From assembly GCA_039000515.1 (NCBI GenBank), contig JBCFYV010000012.1:86768284-86832283 (forward strand): DNA of 64,000 nucleotides, given 5' to 3'. The DNA is from Timema cristinae. Lineage: Eukaryota; Arthropoda; Insecta; Phasmatodea; Timematidae. Below, piece after piece: positions 11,100-23,603 of the stretch (the first letter of the stretch is position 1; every line of letters starts with the position of its first letter). Below the pieces are notes generated by a model. The model saw only the letters and a program-made list of their open reading frames with translations, was not told where the DNA came from and ran no database searches. A program made the translations under genes and the position numbers.

Positions 11100-12440
11100 T
11101 TATCTATAACTAAGACATCTTCAACTCGGGAGGGCTTTATGCTGCCAATAATACTATTACAATTGTATGAATACATGTTTCATGATGGATTAGTTGGCCA
11201 AGCTATTATAGTTGCTAAGTACAGTTGTAGCTCAATCTAATTTCTAAATATAATTATTTTAAATTGAAAAATAACACTTTGACACAGGAATCGAGCCCAG
11301 GACCTTTGAATTAGTATGCAAATGGTCATACTAGTGAGCTATTTGTGATTCCCCTAGTCAGGTTTCATTGTTCAATCTAAAGAATGTGATATTTAGATGT
11401 AGCTATAACCATAATAGCTTCTTGGCTCTTTAATCCGTCATTATATGAACATTCATATAGTTGTCATTGCACTTTTGGCATTATAAAGCTCTCCCAAGTT
11501 TAAGATGTGATAGCTTTTGTGCGTGAATGATAGCTCATATGTAGCTGATGATTTCTATTTGTCCATAACAGAGTCGGCCTTAAAATATTAGGGAAGAGTG
11601 ACCCTGAGCATGAGGACAACTTCTGGATAGCTCAGTGGTAAGATTATTGGCATACTAACCAAAGTCCCAGGTTTGATTCTTGTTTTCAGGTGTCATTTTC
11701 AATTTTAAAATATATAACATTTAGATATGGCTATAACCATGCTTAACTATAATAGTTTGGCTATTTAAGCCATCATAATTAGCACATTCGTACAGTTGTA
11801 AGTTTATTATTAGCATTATAAAGCCCTCCCAAGTCGAAGGTGCCTGTGTGATCTGATAGCTCACAATCTTAATTGATCAATCAAATGTAGCTAATGATTT
11901 CAATACAGGCACTGCCTTAATGTATGAGTGAAGAATGACCCTAGGCATGGGATAATTCCTAAATAGGTTAGTGGTTAGAGGATTAGCGTACTAAGCCAAA
12001 GGTTCCAGTTTCAATTCCCATGTCCAGGTATAATTTTTCAATTTAAAAGAGTTTGATATTTAGATGTGGCTAAAACTGTACTTAGCGACTATAATAGCTT
12101 GGCTTTAATCCATAATTAAATGTGCATCCATATTACTGGCAGCATGAAGCCCCCTTGAGTCGAAGGTGGCTTCATTATCTGCTAGCTTGTGATCTAAATT
12201 TATTGCTCATATACAACTAATGAATTCTGCCTTAAAATAATATAGAATGACCATGGGCATGGGACAACTCCTGGATAGTTTAATGATAAGGGCATTGGCA
12301 TACTAACCCAACGATCCTGGGTTTGATTCTCATATTCAGGTGTCATTTATCTATTTAAAAGAATTTAATACTCTGCTGTAGCTATAAATATAATTAAGAA
12401 CTTAGGAACTGTAACAGCTTGGCTATTTATATTTAATCTA
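11100..12440 (+). repeat. Tandem array of about 330-bp tRNA-like units with an inverted first unit
   Basis: Three direct units carry a tRNA-like head. A-box-like sequences include GGATAGCTCAGTGGTAAGAT at about 11625, and B-box-like sequences occur at about 11670, 12008 and 12320. Each head is followed by a shared body with TTTAGATGTGGCTA, AATAGCTTGGCT and AAGCCCTCCCAAGTCGAAGG. The leftmost portion (about 11100-11345) is the same unit in reverse, with plus-strand GGAATCGAGCCCAGGACC. Spacing of the B boxes is about 338 and 312 bases. Divergence between units shows the array is old. Confidence 0.75.
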
Positions 12441-13206
12441 TGCGCGTTTAAGTTTAAACCTTACTGAACACACTTTCTATTGTCAAATTGTTTATACAAG
12501 ATGAAACACAGTAATAAAACTGCACTGCTTACAAAGATAAAGGTGAAAAGTACAACTATGAGCTCAATTTTGTTTTGATTAATAATTAAAAAAAAGTGAC
12601 ACACCGGTTTAGCTGTAAATATGGGAAAGACTTGGCCACAATACAATAATAAAAAAAGCAAATAGTCTTCTGAATTTAGACATAATTTACTAATAGGCCT
12701 GGATTTTGCTGTCATTTTGATCGATTTATCATATATAATACTCATAAGTAAATAAACTATGTTCTTGATCCCTTGTTTGTAGAAATTTATATTTTATATA
12801 TCATTTTTTATTATTTTCATATTTTTTGGTTTGTTTTCTAGAACCATTTTTAATCGTTTTTGAGTCTTTTTGGTCATGTTTGAACCATTTTAAAGTATTC
12901 ACCTTAAATAAGTATATTTTTAAATACTATCAATATTTTATGAATGCATATATACTCAAAACAAAAATGATTTTCACTACACAGTTGTCGAAATGTATCC
13001 GCTTTGCATATATATTTTCAAATACACATTCCTGGTGAAACACTGCAATTAAGCTAGAAAGGGCTGCATTAGGAGGATTTGTAAATGAATAATATATCAA
13101 TACAAGAGTTTAGTTGTTTAAGTCTTTTCATTCCATATATTTCTTAGTTTTCATTTGTAAATTGCATGTTTGATTTAATCATTTATTTATTTTGACAATT
13201 TGTACA
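12441..13206. other. Gene-free interval
   Basis: AT-rich. Two open frames of 94 and 70 codons are low-complexity hydrophobic translations with no homology that I recognise. Confidence 0.5.
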
Positions 13207-13458
13207 TATTTTTTGATACCTGCCTTGGTGACATAGTTAGCTAACAGGCTAGTTTTGTGTTGAGCTAGACCGCCAAGGATGGGAAGATTGAGGTTTGAAT
13301 CGCTCTTGGGTGAACTGGCGATCGTTTTCCACTCTCTATCCATGCAAATTGGGGCTCACTACCTCTATATTCAATATTCGTAATTCCTAGCACATTAGCA
13401 TAATTAGTACTTAAACATATAACCTGGAGGGGTAGTAAGATGCAATGCTAAATAAATA
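13207..13458 (+). mobile_element. tRNA-derived SINE (family 2)
   Basis: Starts with an A-box-like TAGTTAGCTAACAGGCTAG and has a B-box-like AGGTTTGAATCGC near 13290. It ends with GGTAGTAAGATGCAATGCTA and an AAT-type tail. That 3' end matches the end of family 1, although the heads differ. Confidence 0.65.
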
Positions 13459-15370
13459 AATTTGGTCTTTTTTGTAAAAAGTTGAAGTACTTAGAACTTT
13501 AGGTCATTTTTAGGTCATCAAAATCTGAATCATGGTAATTTAATTCCACAGTAATTGTAGTAGGCCTACTATTTTTAATCACATAATAATTGTAGTATAC
13601 ATGTAATTGTTTTACTGTGTTTTTTTATAGAATTCATTTTATTTTATTTTTTTATGTAGTTCTATTTTTATTAAATTTAGTTTAGTTTTTTTTTATCGTT
13701 GAGGTTTGCCCGACATTTTCATGGTTGAGAATTAAAATGTTGTGGAGTGTGCATGTGTGTGCATGCATGCACGCTAAAATAAGTACATGAAATCATCCCA
13801 GAAATGTTTTTGTTGATCAATAGGGAGCACTCTAAAGGTGCTGCAAAATATTTTCAATTTTTCTTATTGTTTTCCACCCTAAACTGGCACCGTTAAAGGT
13901 AAGCCTTTTTGTCAGCTTGAATTGGGAAAGGTAAGCAAGCTACTCTACATTTAATTAGTTTACAATCCACTCTTTGTTTTCATTCAAAGACTGGAACAAA
14001 CAAAATGAAATATAATTACTAACTGAAACTTTTAGAATTTTATAGCAAAGGAGATAAAAGAGAAACAAAGCTTTGATTCACAATGGACCCATGCGTTCCC
14101 AAATGAGACTTTTCTAGATGACACACTTGTATTATTTCATTGACACCACGATAATGATGAAAGGAATGTTTGTCAAAAACATTATATCGATCATTTATCA
14201 ACGTATATTACATTAAAAGCTTAGAGATATTATAATTAATTCAGAGTATACTTAGTATTTTTTGAAAATTAAAAATTTGCTTGGAAATAAAAGCAGTTCC
14301 ATATTCATCTGCATGACAAATAAGGCTGGATTATATGTTGGTTCTTGACCATGGGGAGGGCGTTCAGGTGTTGATCTACAAATGCTTGCTGACCAACCAC
14401 ATCAAGGAGATTAAAATTAGTTTACATTCAACCATTTATGATTGCATTGTGTAAAACCATTTTTTAATCGGCACTAGCTGGTAACTTAGTCATAGTTTGT
14501 TTCTCAACCAATAATGAAAATAAGTGTTGCTTGAACAACAAACCACTTGCCATGTTTTGCATTTTAACAAAGACAGTTGGGTTCTTGGAATATCCTGACT
14601 TTGGCCAATAGATTGAAAGTGTAAAATTACATTTTGCTATTAATAACAAGGAATCTTAAGTGCATTTAACCATTTAGTAAGATTTAATGCCTTATGTCTT
14701 GGCCTTAGATCATCGATGGAATTTCAATTATTTTGATAAAAACATTGTTTGATAGGGGCAGCAGTGATATCCTGCCTGTCAAGCATTCCATTAATAACAG
14801 TAAAAGTGGGTCAATATATTATATCACACTCAATTCTGACCAGTGAGTCTGAAGTTTAATTTCTATAAACATCACAGAGCTTTAGTTTCCCAACAATTGA
14901 AGTTTGTTGAAGCTCATTTTCTCTACCTTGATCATCTCTTCTACCATTCATTATGCTGTTGATAATCTTGTATCCAAACATATCATAAAACTCCTTAATT
15001 AGCTTAATTGAGAGATGTATCCAAATACAGCTTTATCCCTGATCATAGTTAATTTACACCTTCATGGATATCTCTTGGCATGTACTATGTCATATTGTAC
15101 ATATGGCAGCAAAAATCTGACCACAAGTCACAGGGGGTTGTGTTTTATTAAAAGCACTTTGAGCCCATGAATTCACACGTCCATCCAGAATTTGCATTAA
15201 ACTACTATGATTGAAGAATTTTCCTGAGGACGTAACAATTCCAAAATATTTAGGTTATAGCGAGAGCTTTGGCACATTGAGCCAAAGGTTCTGAACTCAA
15301 TTCCTGTGTCCAGGTATTATCGTTACACTACATTTGATCCGATTGAAGGATTTATCCTTAGAGGATTGTA
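13459..15370. other. Gene-free interval
   Basis: AT-rich. A fragment of the tRNA-like repeat unit lies at about 15265-15330 (GAGCCAAAGGTTCTGAACTC). No coding sequence supported. Confidence 0.5.
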
Positions 15371-15576
15371 TATAATAATAAATAATAATAATAATAGCCT
15401 TTATTTATCTGGCGAAGTTAAGGCGTTAGCCTTCTCTTCCACTTAACCAGAGTTGAGTACAACATACACTATTAAATTTATTGATATACAATTTAATAAA
15501 GAAATATTCAAATAAGTATAAAAACATTCGCACTCTCATTCATACACTCATTTAAAGCTCAAGTAGTTTCAAGAAC

Positions 15577-18491
15577 TCAGTTTAGCTCGTTAGACAAGAT
15601 GAATTGTTTAACCCCGCACTTGAAGGGGTGTCTAGATGTTAGATGATGGGTAGAGTTATCTAATTTGTTCCAAGTCTGTGATGCCAGGACAGTGAAAGAA
15701 GGAGCATATGTTTGAGATCTATGTATGGGAATAGACATCTGTAGAGTGGATTTTGATCTAGTAGCTCGGCTATGTTTATCTTTCAGAAATAGGAATCGTG
15801 AGGATAGGTATTGAGGCTGAGATGACGATAATATTTTGTGGAGCAATACTAATAAATGTAGCCCTCGCCTTTAATTTATTCTTAACCAACCAAGTTTATT
15901 AAAATACTTAGAAATATGGTCATGCCGTTTTAAGTTAAATATGTATCGAACACATGTGTTTTGTAGTCCACATGTGTGTTTTGTGTTGTCGTAGTCGTTC
16001 TGCTAGATCGTCTCTTTAAGTCATTGTATACTACATCACAGTAATCAAAGTGTGGCATTATTAAGCTCTGGACAAGGATAAGTCGTACATTTTCAGGGAG
16101 AAAATTCTTTAGTCTTCTCAGTGAATGTAAGCAGGCATACACTTTCTTGCAAATCTAAGTTACTTGATCTGTCCAATTAAGATTTTCATCAATAATCACA
16201 CCAAGGTTTTTAGCAATTGGTGTCAGTTGTACTGTGGATACTCCTAATCGAATGTCGGTCAGTAGGGAACGGTCCACACTCAGTAGTAATCTGCTTGTTC
16301 CTATAAGAATGGCTTGAGTTTTATCAGGGTTCAATTTAAGTCCATTTTTTTCAGACCAAGCATTTATTTTAGCTAGGTCAATATTTATTTGTTGTATGGC
16401 TGTATTTATTGAAGAATGGTTGGTTGAAATATATATTTGAAGGTCGGCTGCATACATGTGATATTTACAGTATGATATTGAAGAAGTGATATCGTTTACA
16501 TATAGAGAAAAAAGCAATGGCCCTAAAACTCAGCCCTGTGGAACACCAGCCTCAACTGGGTGCCATGTTGAGAGTGTGTTGCCTATCATAACACTTTGTT
16601 CGCGACCATGCAAATATGATCTCATCCACTGTATACTGCCTGGAGAGAAATTAAATAACGCATGCAATTTTGCTAATAGAATATTAAAATCAACCGTATT
16701 AAAAGCTTTTGAGAAATCTATTATATAAGAAGTGTTAGCTCGCGCTTATCCATGGCTAGTCTAATATCGTCTGTGACATTTATCAACGCGGTACATGTAC
16801 TATGTTGTGATCTGAATCCTGATTGAAAGGCAGTTAACAAATTGTGTTTGTTAATGTGCCAGTAAATTTGTTGATGCACTAGGAATTCTAGTGCCTTAGA
16901 AAGGGATGGAAGTATACTTATAGGTCTAAAGTCATGTAAATCTTTTGCTAGTCCTTTTTTAGGTACAGGTGTAATAAGTGCGAGTTTCCAAAGTGCGGGA
17001 TACTGTCCAGTCATGAGTGAGTAGTTGAATAAATCAGTTATTGTTGATATAACATTTCTTAAAATTGTTTGTATTAACAATATTGAAATTTTGTCTATAC
17101 CTTGTGCTTTCGATTTTATTCTCATTATTGATTTGTATACCTCATGATGAGTCAAATGGGCAAAGTAAAAAGTACTGTCATCATTATAGTCACTATTATT
17201 ATTACTTGCATTAGAGGCATAAATGTCGTTTATAGTTTGTATTCTAGCTATCTTGTTAGTTAAATTAGGAATGTGAAGAAACTCTTCATTTAGTTTATTG
17301 GGACTGATGTGTATATGAGTGCTTTTGGGTAGTGTATGCCCCACTCCCATCCTCCGCAGTTCCCTCCATAGTTTTTTGGGGGCTTGGATAGTATTAGAGA
17401 GTGAAAGGGAAAAGTCCATTTTAGCTTTCCTAATGGCCTGGGTACATTTATTACGCAGACGTTTATACTCTTAAAAATTTATGTTGCCTGTAAGTGGCTT
17501 GATTTTCGAATCTCGTTTAAATTTCGCATATGCTTGGTCACGTCCCCTCATCAATATCCTAATGTCTTTAGTCATCCAAGGCACAGGTGGTCTACTAACA
17601 CGTCGAGTTTTTACTGGTGCATGTTTATCGTACAATTCAAGGAGCATTTCATTAAAAAGATGTAACCTGTCATCTACGTTTAACTTAGTGTTGACCAGGT
17701 ACCAGGGCATGGATTGAGCGTCAGCATTCAGTTTGTCTGGATCAATGGATGTAATGTCACGATATGTGATTACCTTAGTGCGATTTTAGCCATACGCATT
17801 GAGTAGGATAGGTAAACAAGATCATTATGCGAGATTCCGGGGACCGCGGCCTGTCCAGAGGAGATCACTTTAATAGAGTTTGAAGTATATATATATGATC
17901 AATCCATGTATGCGAGGTTGCTGTATGATGTGTTGCGTCTAAGTGACATGGCGTCATATTGTATGAAGAAAATGTCAGTAATTGCGAGGTTTCATTATTG
18001 TTACTAAGTAAGTCCACGTTAAAATCACCCATTACAATTATATATTCAGGTTGAGCTGAGTACGGACTCTCTGATGCAGATAGTACTTTATATTTAATAT
18101 CATCTCTGATGTACATACACACACCTCCACCACCCTTCATGGTTCTATCATTTCTAACGAGTTGATAACCACTCAGGTGTACTAAGCTTGAAGGAAGGGA
18201 TGGTTTTAACCAGGATTCAGAAACAAGAATGGCATGAAAGGACATTGAAGAAAATAAGCTATCGAATTCGTGGAAATGGCTTATTAAAGACTGCTCATTT
18301 ACGTGGGCCACCTGCAGAGAAAGCGGTTGGCTTTCAAGTACTTTGTGAAGCATCATAACTGTTGAAGGAGTTGTAGAGAAGGGGAGGGAAGGGAGCGACT
18401 GGTCAAGGTCACTAACAGACATGGAACATAGCTCACTAAAACATATTGTAGTTGGGCTATCTCGCCCTTGTAAAATATTATCTGCACACAT
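15577..18491 (-). pseudogene. LINE ORF2: endonuclease and reverse transcriptase, broken
   Basis: The endonuclease segment (17865-18491) shows SESWL with the catalytic Glu, GDFN, and an IDHI motif near its end. The distance between the central part and GDFN is short, suggesting an internal deletion. The reverse-transcriptase segment (16721-17419) has LITPVPKKG, FRPISILPSLSKALE and AFQSGFRSQHST. The next segment (16155-16517) has YAADLQIY where the catalytic motif should be Y/F-A-D-D, so one catalytic Asp is missing, and then LNPDKTQ. The 15930-16142 segment has LPHFDYCDVVY-like residues. The 15577-15846 segment has the W-N-x-L C-terminal pattern of CR1/Jockey ORF2. At least five interruptions separate these parts. 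Confidence 0.85.
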
Positions 18492-19111
18492 ACAAAAATA
18501 TAAAAATAATTAATCTTACCATTACCCGAGATCTTGAGACTTGAATTGAGCTTGTTAGCACACATACACATCCACTTGCACGCATTTTAGAACTTAGTGA
18601 ATTAATAACAATAATCAAAACACACAATAATATATCAAATATCACACTAAAAACAAATGAAGCCATGATGAAAAATAGAAATACGAAATTGATTTTTTAA
18701 CTTAGTAAATTAATAATAATGAGTAGAACACAAAACATTGAATCAAGTACCACACTAAAAACAAATAAAAATGATGAAAGCTACAAAATTAAGAAAGTAT
18801 TAAAAATAGAAGTAATAAATTGTATTTCCAGAAGATACACTGTGCCCTGGGTAGCTCTTCCATGCAGTTTATGTGCAACTTAAGCGTTTAAGTCTTGACA
18901 ACAATGCGTCCATCTAGAGTCCATACGTTTTTCAGACAAAATTTCTGTATAGCTGCTTGTAGTATGATCATACGCTCAGCAGTCAGGTCTTCCCTTACAG
19001 TTATTCCTGACCCAGCAGCTGTCGTTTCACACGGAAGACCTCATTTCGTTTCCTGTATGAAACAAACTTCACAATGATAGGCCTGGGTTTGCTTCCTGAA
19101 ATTTTGCCTAC

Positions 19112-19522
19112 TCAGTGACTACGGTCGATGTCATCAACAGTCACATGCGTTAGATTGAGTTTATTCTTAATCACATCCAGCACCAAAGAGTCCGTGTTCT
19201 CCGAAGTGTTTTCAGCAATACCAAAGAATCTCAGGTTGGATCTTCTTTGGTATTGTTCCAATTCGTCTTTCGAAAGGACAAGTTCGCACTTTAGCTGATT
19301 ATGATCAGCATTGTGTTTCTTAATTTCTTTTCTCAGTTTCTTGATTTCATCCATGTTAAAATCAAGTAGATCTTTCAGTTCTTTCACCACTGCACGGGTC
19401 ACCGATTCAGTGATAGTAGCCACTAAATTATTTAATACATCCTTCAACTGTAGCGCTTCCTTGACCTGTTCTTGCACTAAGCTAGATAGTTTGATGCTGT
19501 CAAAGCTTGTCTTCTTAGCCAT
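19112..19522 (-). pseudogene. LINE ORF1, coiled-coil RNA-binding-type protein
   Basis: A 136-residue frame starts MAKKTSFDSIKL, then has a long heptad-rich helical stretch, then QYQRRSNLRFFGI, the typical start of the RNA-binding part in LINE ORF1 proteins. It ends early at IDRSH, where homologues normally continue, so it is C-terminally truncated. Confidence 0.75.
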
Positions 19523-19744
19523 GTTGTATCAGAACAAAACAAAACGTATTCAATTAGTTCTTCAATAGAAAACAGACGCATTCACATACAGAAAAAAACA
19601 ACAACCAAGAAACAACTTAGAAATAATTATATTCGATGTTAAATGTGTTTAGGGTATTAAACTGCACTCAGCACCTGCTTTAATTAATATTAGAAGCACA
19701 AGCGAAAGGTGACCAGTTACTCACAATCCGCCATCTTTGTATAT

Positions 19745-20815
19745 ACAGGGTAGTTCAGTTATAATTTTAACGCTAATGAAGATATTGCAATGAAATTTGA
19801 ACAGGGGTATGTTCGTTGTGTGAGAAACTAAAGAATTGTGTCTCTAATATGGCGCCTCATTGTTGCGACATGGAGTAGCGATCTGCCACCCAGCCAGCAT
19901 CCCTCGCTAGCCTGTCTCCTGCCTGACGTGCCTCTCTACTAGTCTATTGTTCTGTAATTTGGCTTAGGGTGTCTGCAAAATATGGTTGCTGTTTGTGAGT
20001 GTTAGTGTATGTGTGAGTTCACACATGATAGTTGTAAAATGTAAACTCTGGAGGAATGAGTGTTTATTGTTCACACTTATTGGAAAAGAGAATCAATAAA
20101 GTCATGTCAACAGTAATTCTTGGAGAAGTTTGGAGGCCGACATCCATCGAGCAAGTCTAGCATTTGGGCCTGGACGAGGTGTGGTTTCACCTCACAATAT
20201 GTTAATTTTCAATATTCCTGTATTTGGGCAAGTGAAAATCCAAACGCGATACATGAAGAACCCTTTAATTTAGAGAAGATTGGCATTTGTTTTGGAATGT
20301 CCCAGCGGCACATTATTTGTCGTGTCTTCTTCAATACAACATTCACACAGTTGCAAGTATGGACATCTTCAACACCTTTGTAAATCAATTGGATGATGAG
20401 GAACTCTTCACTGGATATTTCCAGTTGGATGGAGTGACATCCCAAACATCACATGCCAGTATAGCCGAAATTCAATCCTTTTCAGACGACCGCCTAATTT
20501 TGAAGGGACTTAGGCCACCACTCTCACCCGATCTAGTACCGCCTGATTATTTTTTTATAGGGTTATCTAAAAGGGATAGAAGACCAAAACAAACCATAAA
20601 CACCTTAAAAGCAAACATCATCGAAGAAATTCAGGCAATGACACCGTATGTACTGGTAAGGAATTTCCAAAATATGGTGTGCCGGATTCAATTCTGTCTG
20701 GACGGAACTGGTGGTCATTTCCAGCATATGTTATGATTTCATGGTTCTCACAAAATAAGTTAAGCCCGCCTCAAATTTTGTCGCAATATTTTCATAAGTG
20801 TTAAAATTACTATAT
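19745..20815 (+). mobile_element. Tc1/mariner-superfamily DNA transposon relic
   Basis: The left terminus, CAGGGTAGTTCAGTTATAAT, continues into TTTTAACGCTAATGAAGATA. The reverse complement of 20740-20815 matches it over roughly 80 bases with mismatches (TAATTTTAACACTTATGAAA). The TIRs flank a broken transposase. The element abuts the 5' end of the LINE; TA lies just outside the left end. Length, about 1.1 kb, is normal for mariner-like elements. Confidence 0.8.
20120..20736 (+). pseudogene. Broken Tc1/mariner transposase
   Basis: The first fragment is degraded. The second retains the DDE-type C-terminal part: FQLDGVTSQTSH, with a catalytic-type Asp, then RPPLSPDLVPPDYFF, with the next Asp, then NTLKANIIEEI and the terminal GGHFQHML. 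These match the usual order in Tc1/mariner transposases from arthropods. The N-terminal DNA-binding part and the first catalytic Asp are not readable in one frame. Confidence 0.78.
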
Positions 20816-22735
20816 AAATGCCAGGTTCGTGGGCGAATGTGACACCATGTATGACCAAAGTTAATTTTCTCCTTAAGTTGATACATTGTGTGATAATCTA
20901 CTTTACTATTGTATTTAATGATGTGACTTTACACTTGGGGAAAATAAAGTGGAAGAATTGGAATCTTTAGACCTTTGTCTTTCAGGTGTGAACGTGGGAC
21001 TTTAACAAACACTGAAACGTTACAAGATATATAAAACTATCCAGGTCAAAGTAAAGAAACACTTTTACATGGCCCTACTAAGGTTAAAACTGAAGAATGA
21101 ATTTTATCTTTCTTTCACCAACCTATCAATGTGAAATTATAGAATCTCAATCACATTCTACATTTCATTGCAGAATATGTCAAAACAAGTTGAAAAAATT
21201 TCATTAATGTTTCCATGAACATTTACACACTCATAAGTTAATTAGGCTGGTGTCAAACTATGCCTTTTTACCGGTCCAATAAAACTGGTCCGATTTAACC
21301 ACAATGCAGGAACACATTGTTTTAAATTAGAGTTGTTACACTACTGTGGTGCAGCCCCACTCACAGGAAGCTACCACATCTTGCTGTGGCATGGCAGGAT
21401 ATCCGGACAACTGGATAACTGCAATGACACATTCATACAAGTGCAGGTGCTCACACTGTGTGATTTTGTCAGTCTGTTTCCTTGTTTCTGTTAAATATCG
21501 ACAAATAATGTAATGCTCAATCTTTCTTCTGAACTTAAAGTACTCCTAAATGTTGTGTTCTGTTTGGCTATGTGCGGGCACATTATGTTGCACAATTCAT
21601 CAAATGAATTTGTTGGCATGCAGTAATACTAAAAAATATTTTTTTCATGTTATCGAATATTACCCTAAAATGTAATAAAATTTTTGCTTGACTCTGGTTC
21701 AATATGGAGAGGATAAACCCAATATTTACATACAACTGGGCCTTGCAATAATCCTTCAGCTTCAAGAGCACAAATAGTTTTCAATTTGGAAAACATGACT
21801 CTTTTTACCTACTGCTCTAGGGGAACTGGCGGGATGCACTATCCTTTCCACCGGGCAAATGTGACTCGGTGAAGCAATCTCGTAAAACCTGGGCCGGGTT
21901 TGCTGGACAAGTAAAATGCATAGTATAACACCGGCATTAGAAACATTTCAACTACTGAGCAAGTTGAAACAACAGAGGGTCAGCTTTGAAAACACATATA
22001 AACTATGCTATGATACTAATGAGCTGAACAAACAAATCAAAACCATAAATAAAACTCAAGGCACGGTTAGGCAAATTGTTGATGACTTAAAAACATTTAC
22101 CATTCTTAGCTAAAACTGAAGAACTGGCTTATGAAATTTAACAATTGTTTTATAACCTCAATATGTTTAGTTAAAACTAAAATAACATTTTAGAAAATAT
22201 TCTAAAGATTCAAGTAAGGATCGTTAATCTAAGATAAGAAATAAGCGTTTAAACTAAAGTACTTATTGAGATTAGGAAGTAAAATGTACTTATAATGAAT
22301 TGGATACACACAAGTATGAACATTTATAAAATTACAAAATGGAAACGAATTGAAATAAATAAAAACATTTGAACAGATTTTTGGAATGAATACATTGACA
22401 TAGTATGTTTATCTGTTTTTTTAAATATAAAAAACTGTATTTAAAAGTCAAAATAAGAAGTGGTAAACATTAAAATAAGTATAAATATTACAAACTTGTA
22501 TAAAATATAACTTGGAAATAAATTTATTTTATTGGATCACATGAAACAATCTCAAGGGATGTAAGTATAGAGAAAACTTATCCAACTCTTATAAAATTAT
22601 GTGATTTAAAGTTAACAAAATTTCACATAAAATAAATTATGTTTATCTGAGTCATAACAAACATAATCTTATTGTTCCTAAAAATGTGTTACATTAGCAT
22701 TACACCCACTTTATTTTTATAATGGTCTAAGGTGT
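20816..22735. other. Gene-free interval
   Basis: AT-rich, unremarkable. Short open frames only. Confidence 0.5.
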
Positions 22736-22925
22736 TACTCTCATAATTGGCTGGGCTATCAATGAAAGGGAGATAGGGGTTCAAATCCTAGTTGGATGCA
22801 CTGAGTGTGGTGTTTCCTTAATAATTTCCCATGCTCCTACCTTACCTTCATCCCTAACACCCTAGAGTAATTAGTGCATTATGCATACAACCCAAATGGG
22901 TAGAAAAATGGAGTGCTATAAAAAA
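22736..22925 (+). mobile_element. tRNA-derived SINE (family 2-like)
   Basis: A-box-like region near 22745, B-box-like GGGGTTCAAATCC at about 22777-22789, and a 3' end ATACAACCCAAATGGGTAGA that matches the shared SINE tail. Confidence 0.6.
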
Positions 22926-23224
22926 TAGGCTTAAACATTGTTCTACTCTGTATTATTGATGCCCCTGCAGGCTGTACATCATGAGGACACGTTGCTTGAT
23001 TATCGGTGATTACAACTTACTTCTTGATTTTAAGAATGGCTGACAAATTTCATAAAAAATTAATATATTAATATTTTGATATTAATTACCAGCTGTTTAG
23101 TTTTGATGGTACACACATCTCTTGGGTATTCTTTGTTCATCTTCATCTTAACAAACATTTACTTTCTGCTCACCAAAGCTGTACTCGATTTAAGTTACCT
23201 TCATCATTGGACATGAAAGCTAAA

Positions 23225-23440
23225 CTTCATGCTGTTTAAGTCTGGTCCAATGAGGTTTGAATCCCAACCGGAAGGGCTCAGGACAAACACCCCCCCCCCC
23301 CCCCCCCCATTTGTTTCTTACTCCACACTCATGCTTGTACTTTTTCTCCAAATCCAACCTTCCTCTTCCCAACTCTATTAGTGTAAGTAAATTCAGATAG
23401 TCGGAATTGTTAGTAAGATGTGGTGAAACAATGTAGTTTA
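23225..23440 (+). mobile_element. tRNA-derived SINE fragment
   Basis: B-box-like GGTTTGAATCCC at about 23253-23264 and a 3' end TTGTTAGTAAGATGTGGTG resembling the shared tail. A C homopolymer of about 19 bases sits inside at 23289-23308. Confidence 0.55.
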
Positions 23441-23603
23441 TTGTAATGTAATATACTGTAACTAATGTAATTTCACCAACTTATACAAAAGTTAATATCC
23501 AAATTCAAAAGGATGTGATTGCTCAGGCAACTTGTTCATGATGCACAATCTGTAGGTGCTTTGTGACTATAAGTGCTAATCACGTTGACATTATATCTTC
23601 CAG

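Larger units (their letters stand above)
15371..19739 (-). mobile_element. Decayed near-full-length CR1/Jockey-type LINE
   Basis: A two-ORF non-LTR retrotransposon in reverse orientation. From its 5' end it has a 5' UTR with AAGATGGCGG (minus strand, about 19730), an ORF1 at 19112-19522, and an ORF2 with endonuclease, reverse transcriptase and C-terminal segments between 18491 and 15577. The 3' end carries a short TTA-type repeat tail at about 15371-15396, as in CR1-like elements. The span of about 4.4 kb is close to full length for this group. Target duplications are not clear. ORF2 is broken by several stops and frameshifts, so the copy is not active. Confidence 0.88.

Noticed and set aside
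11618..12340. Possible tRNA genes
   Set aside because: A and B boxes are present but acceptor and anticodon stems do not form, and the units are embedded in a longer repeat body.
12461..12745. Hydrophobic 94-codon frame resembling a membrane protein
   Set aside because: AT-rich sequence gives Phe/Leu/Ile-rich translations by chance; no splice or homology support.
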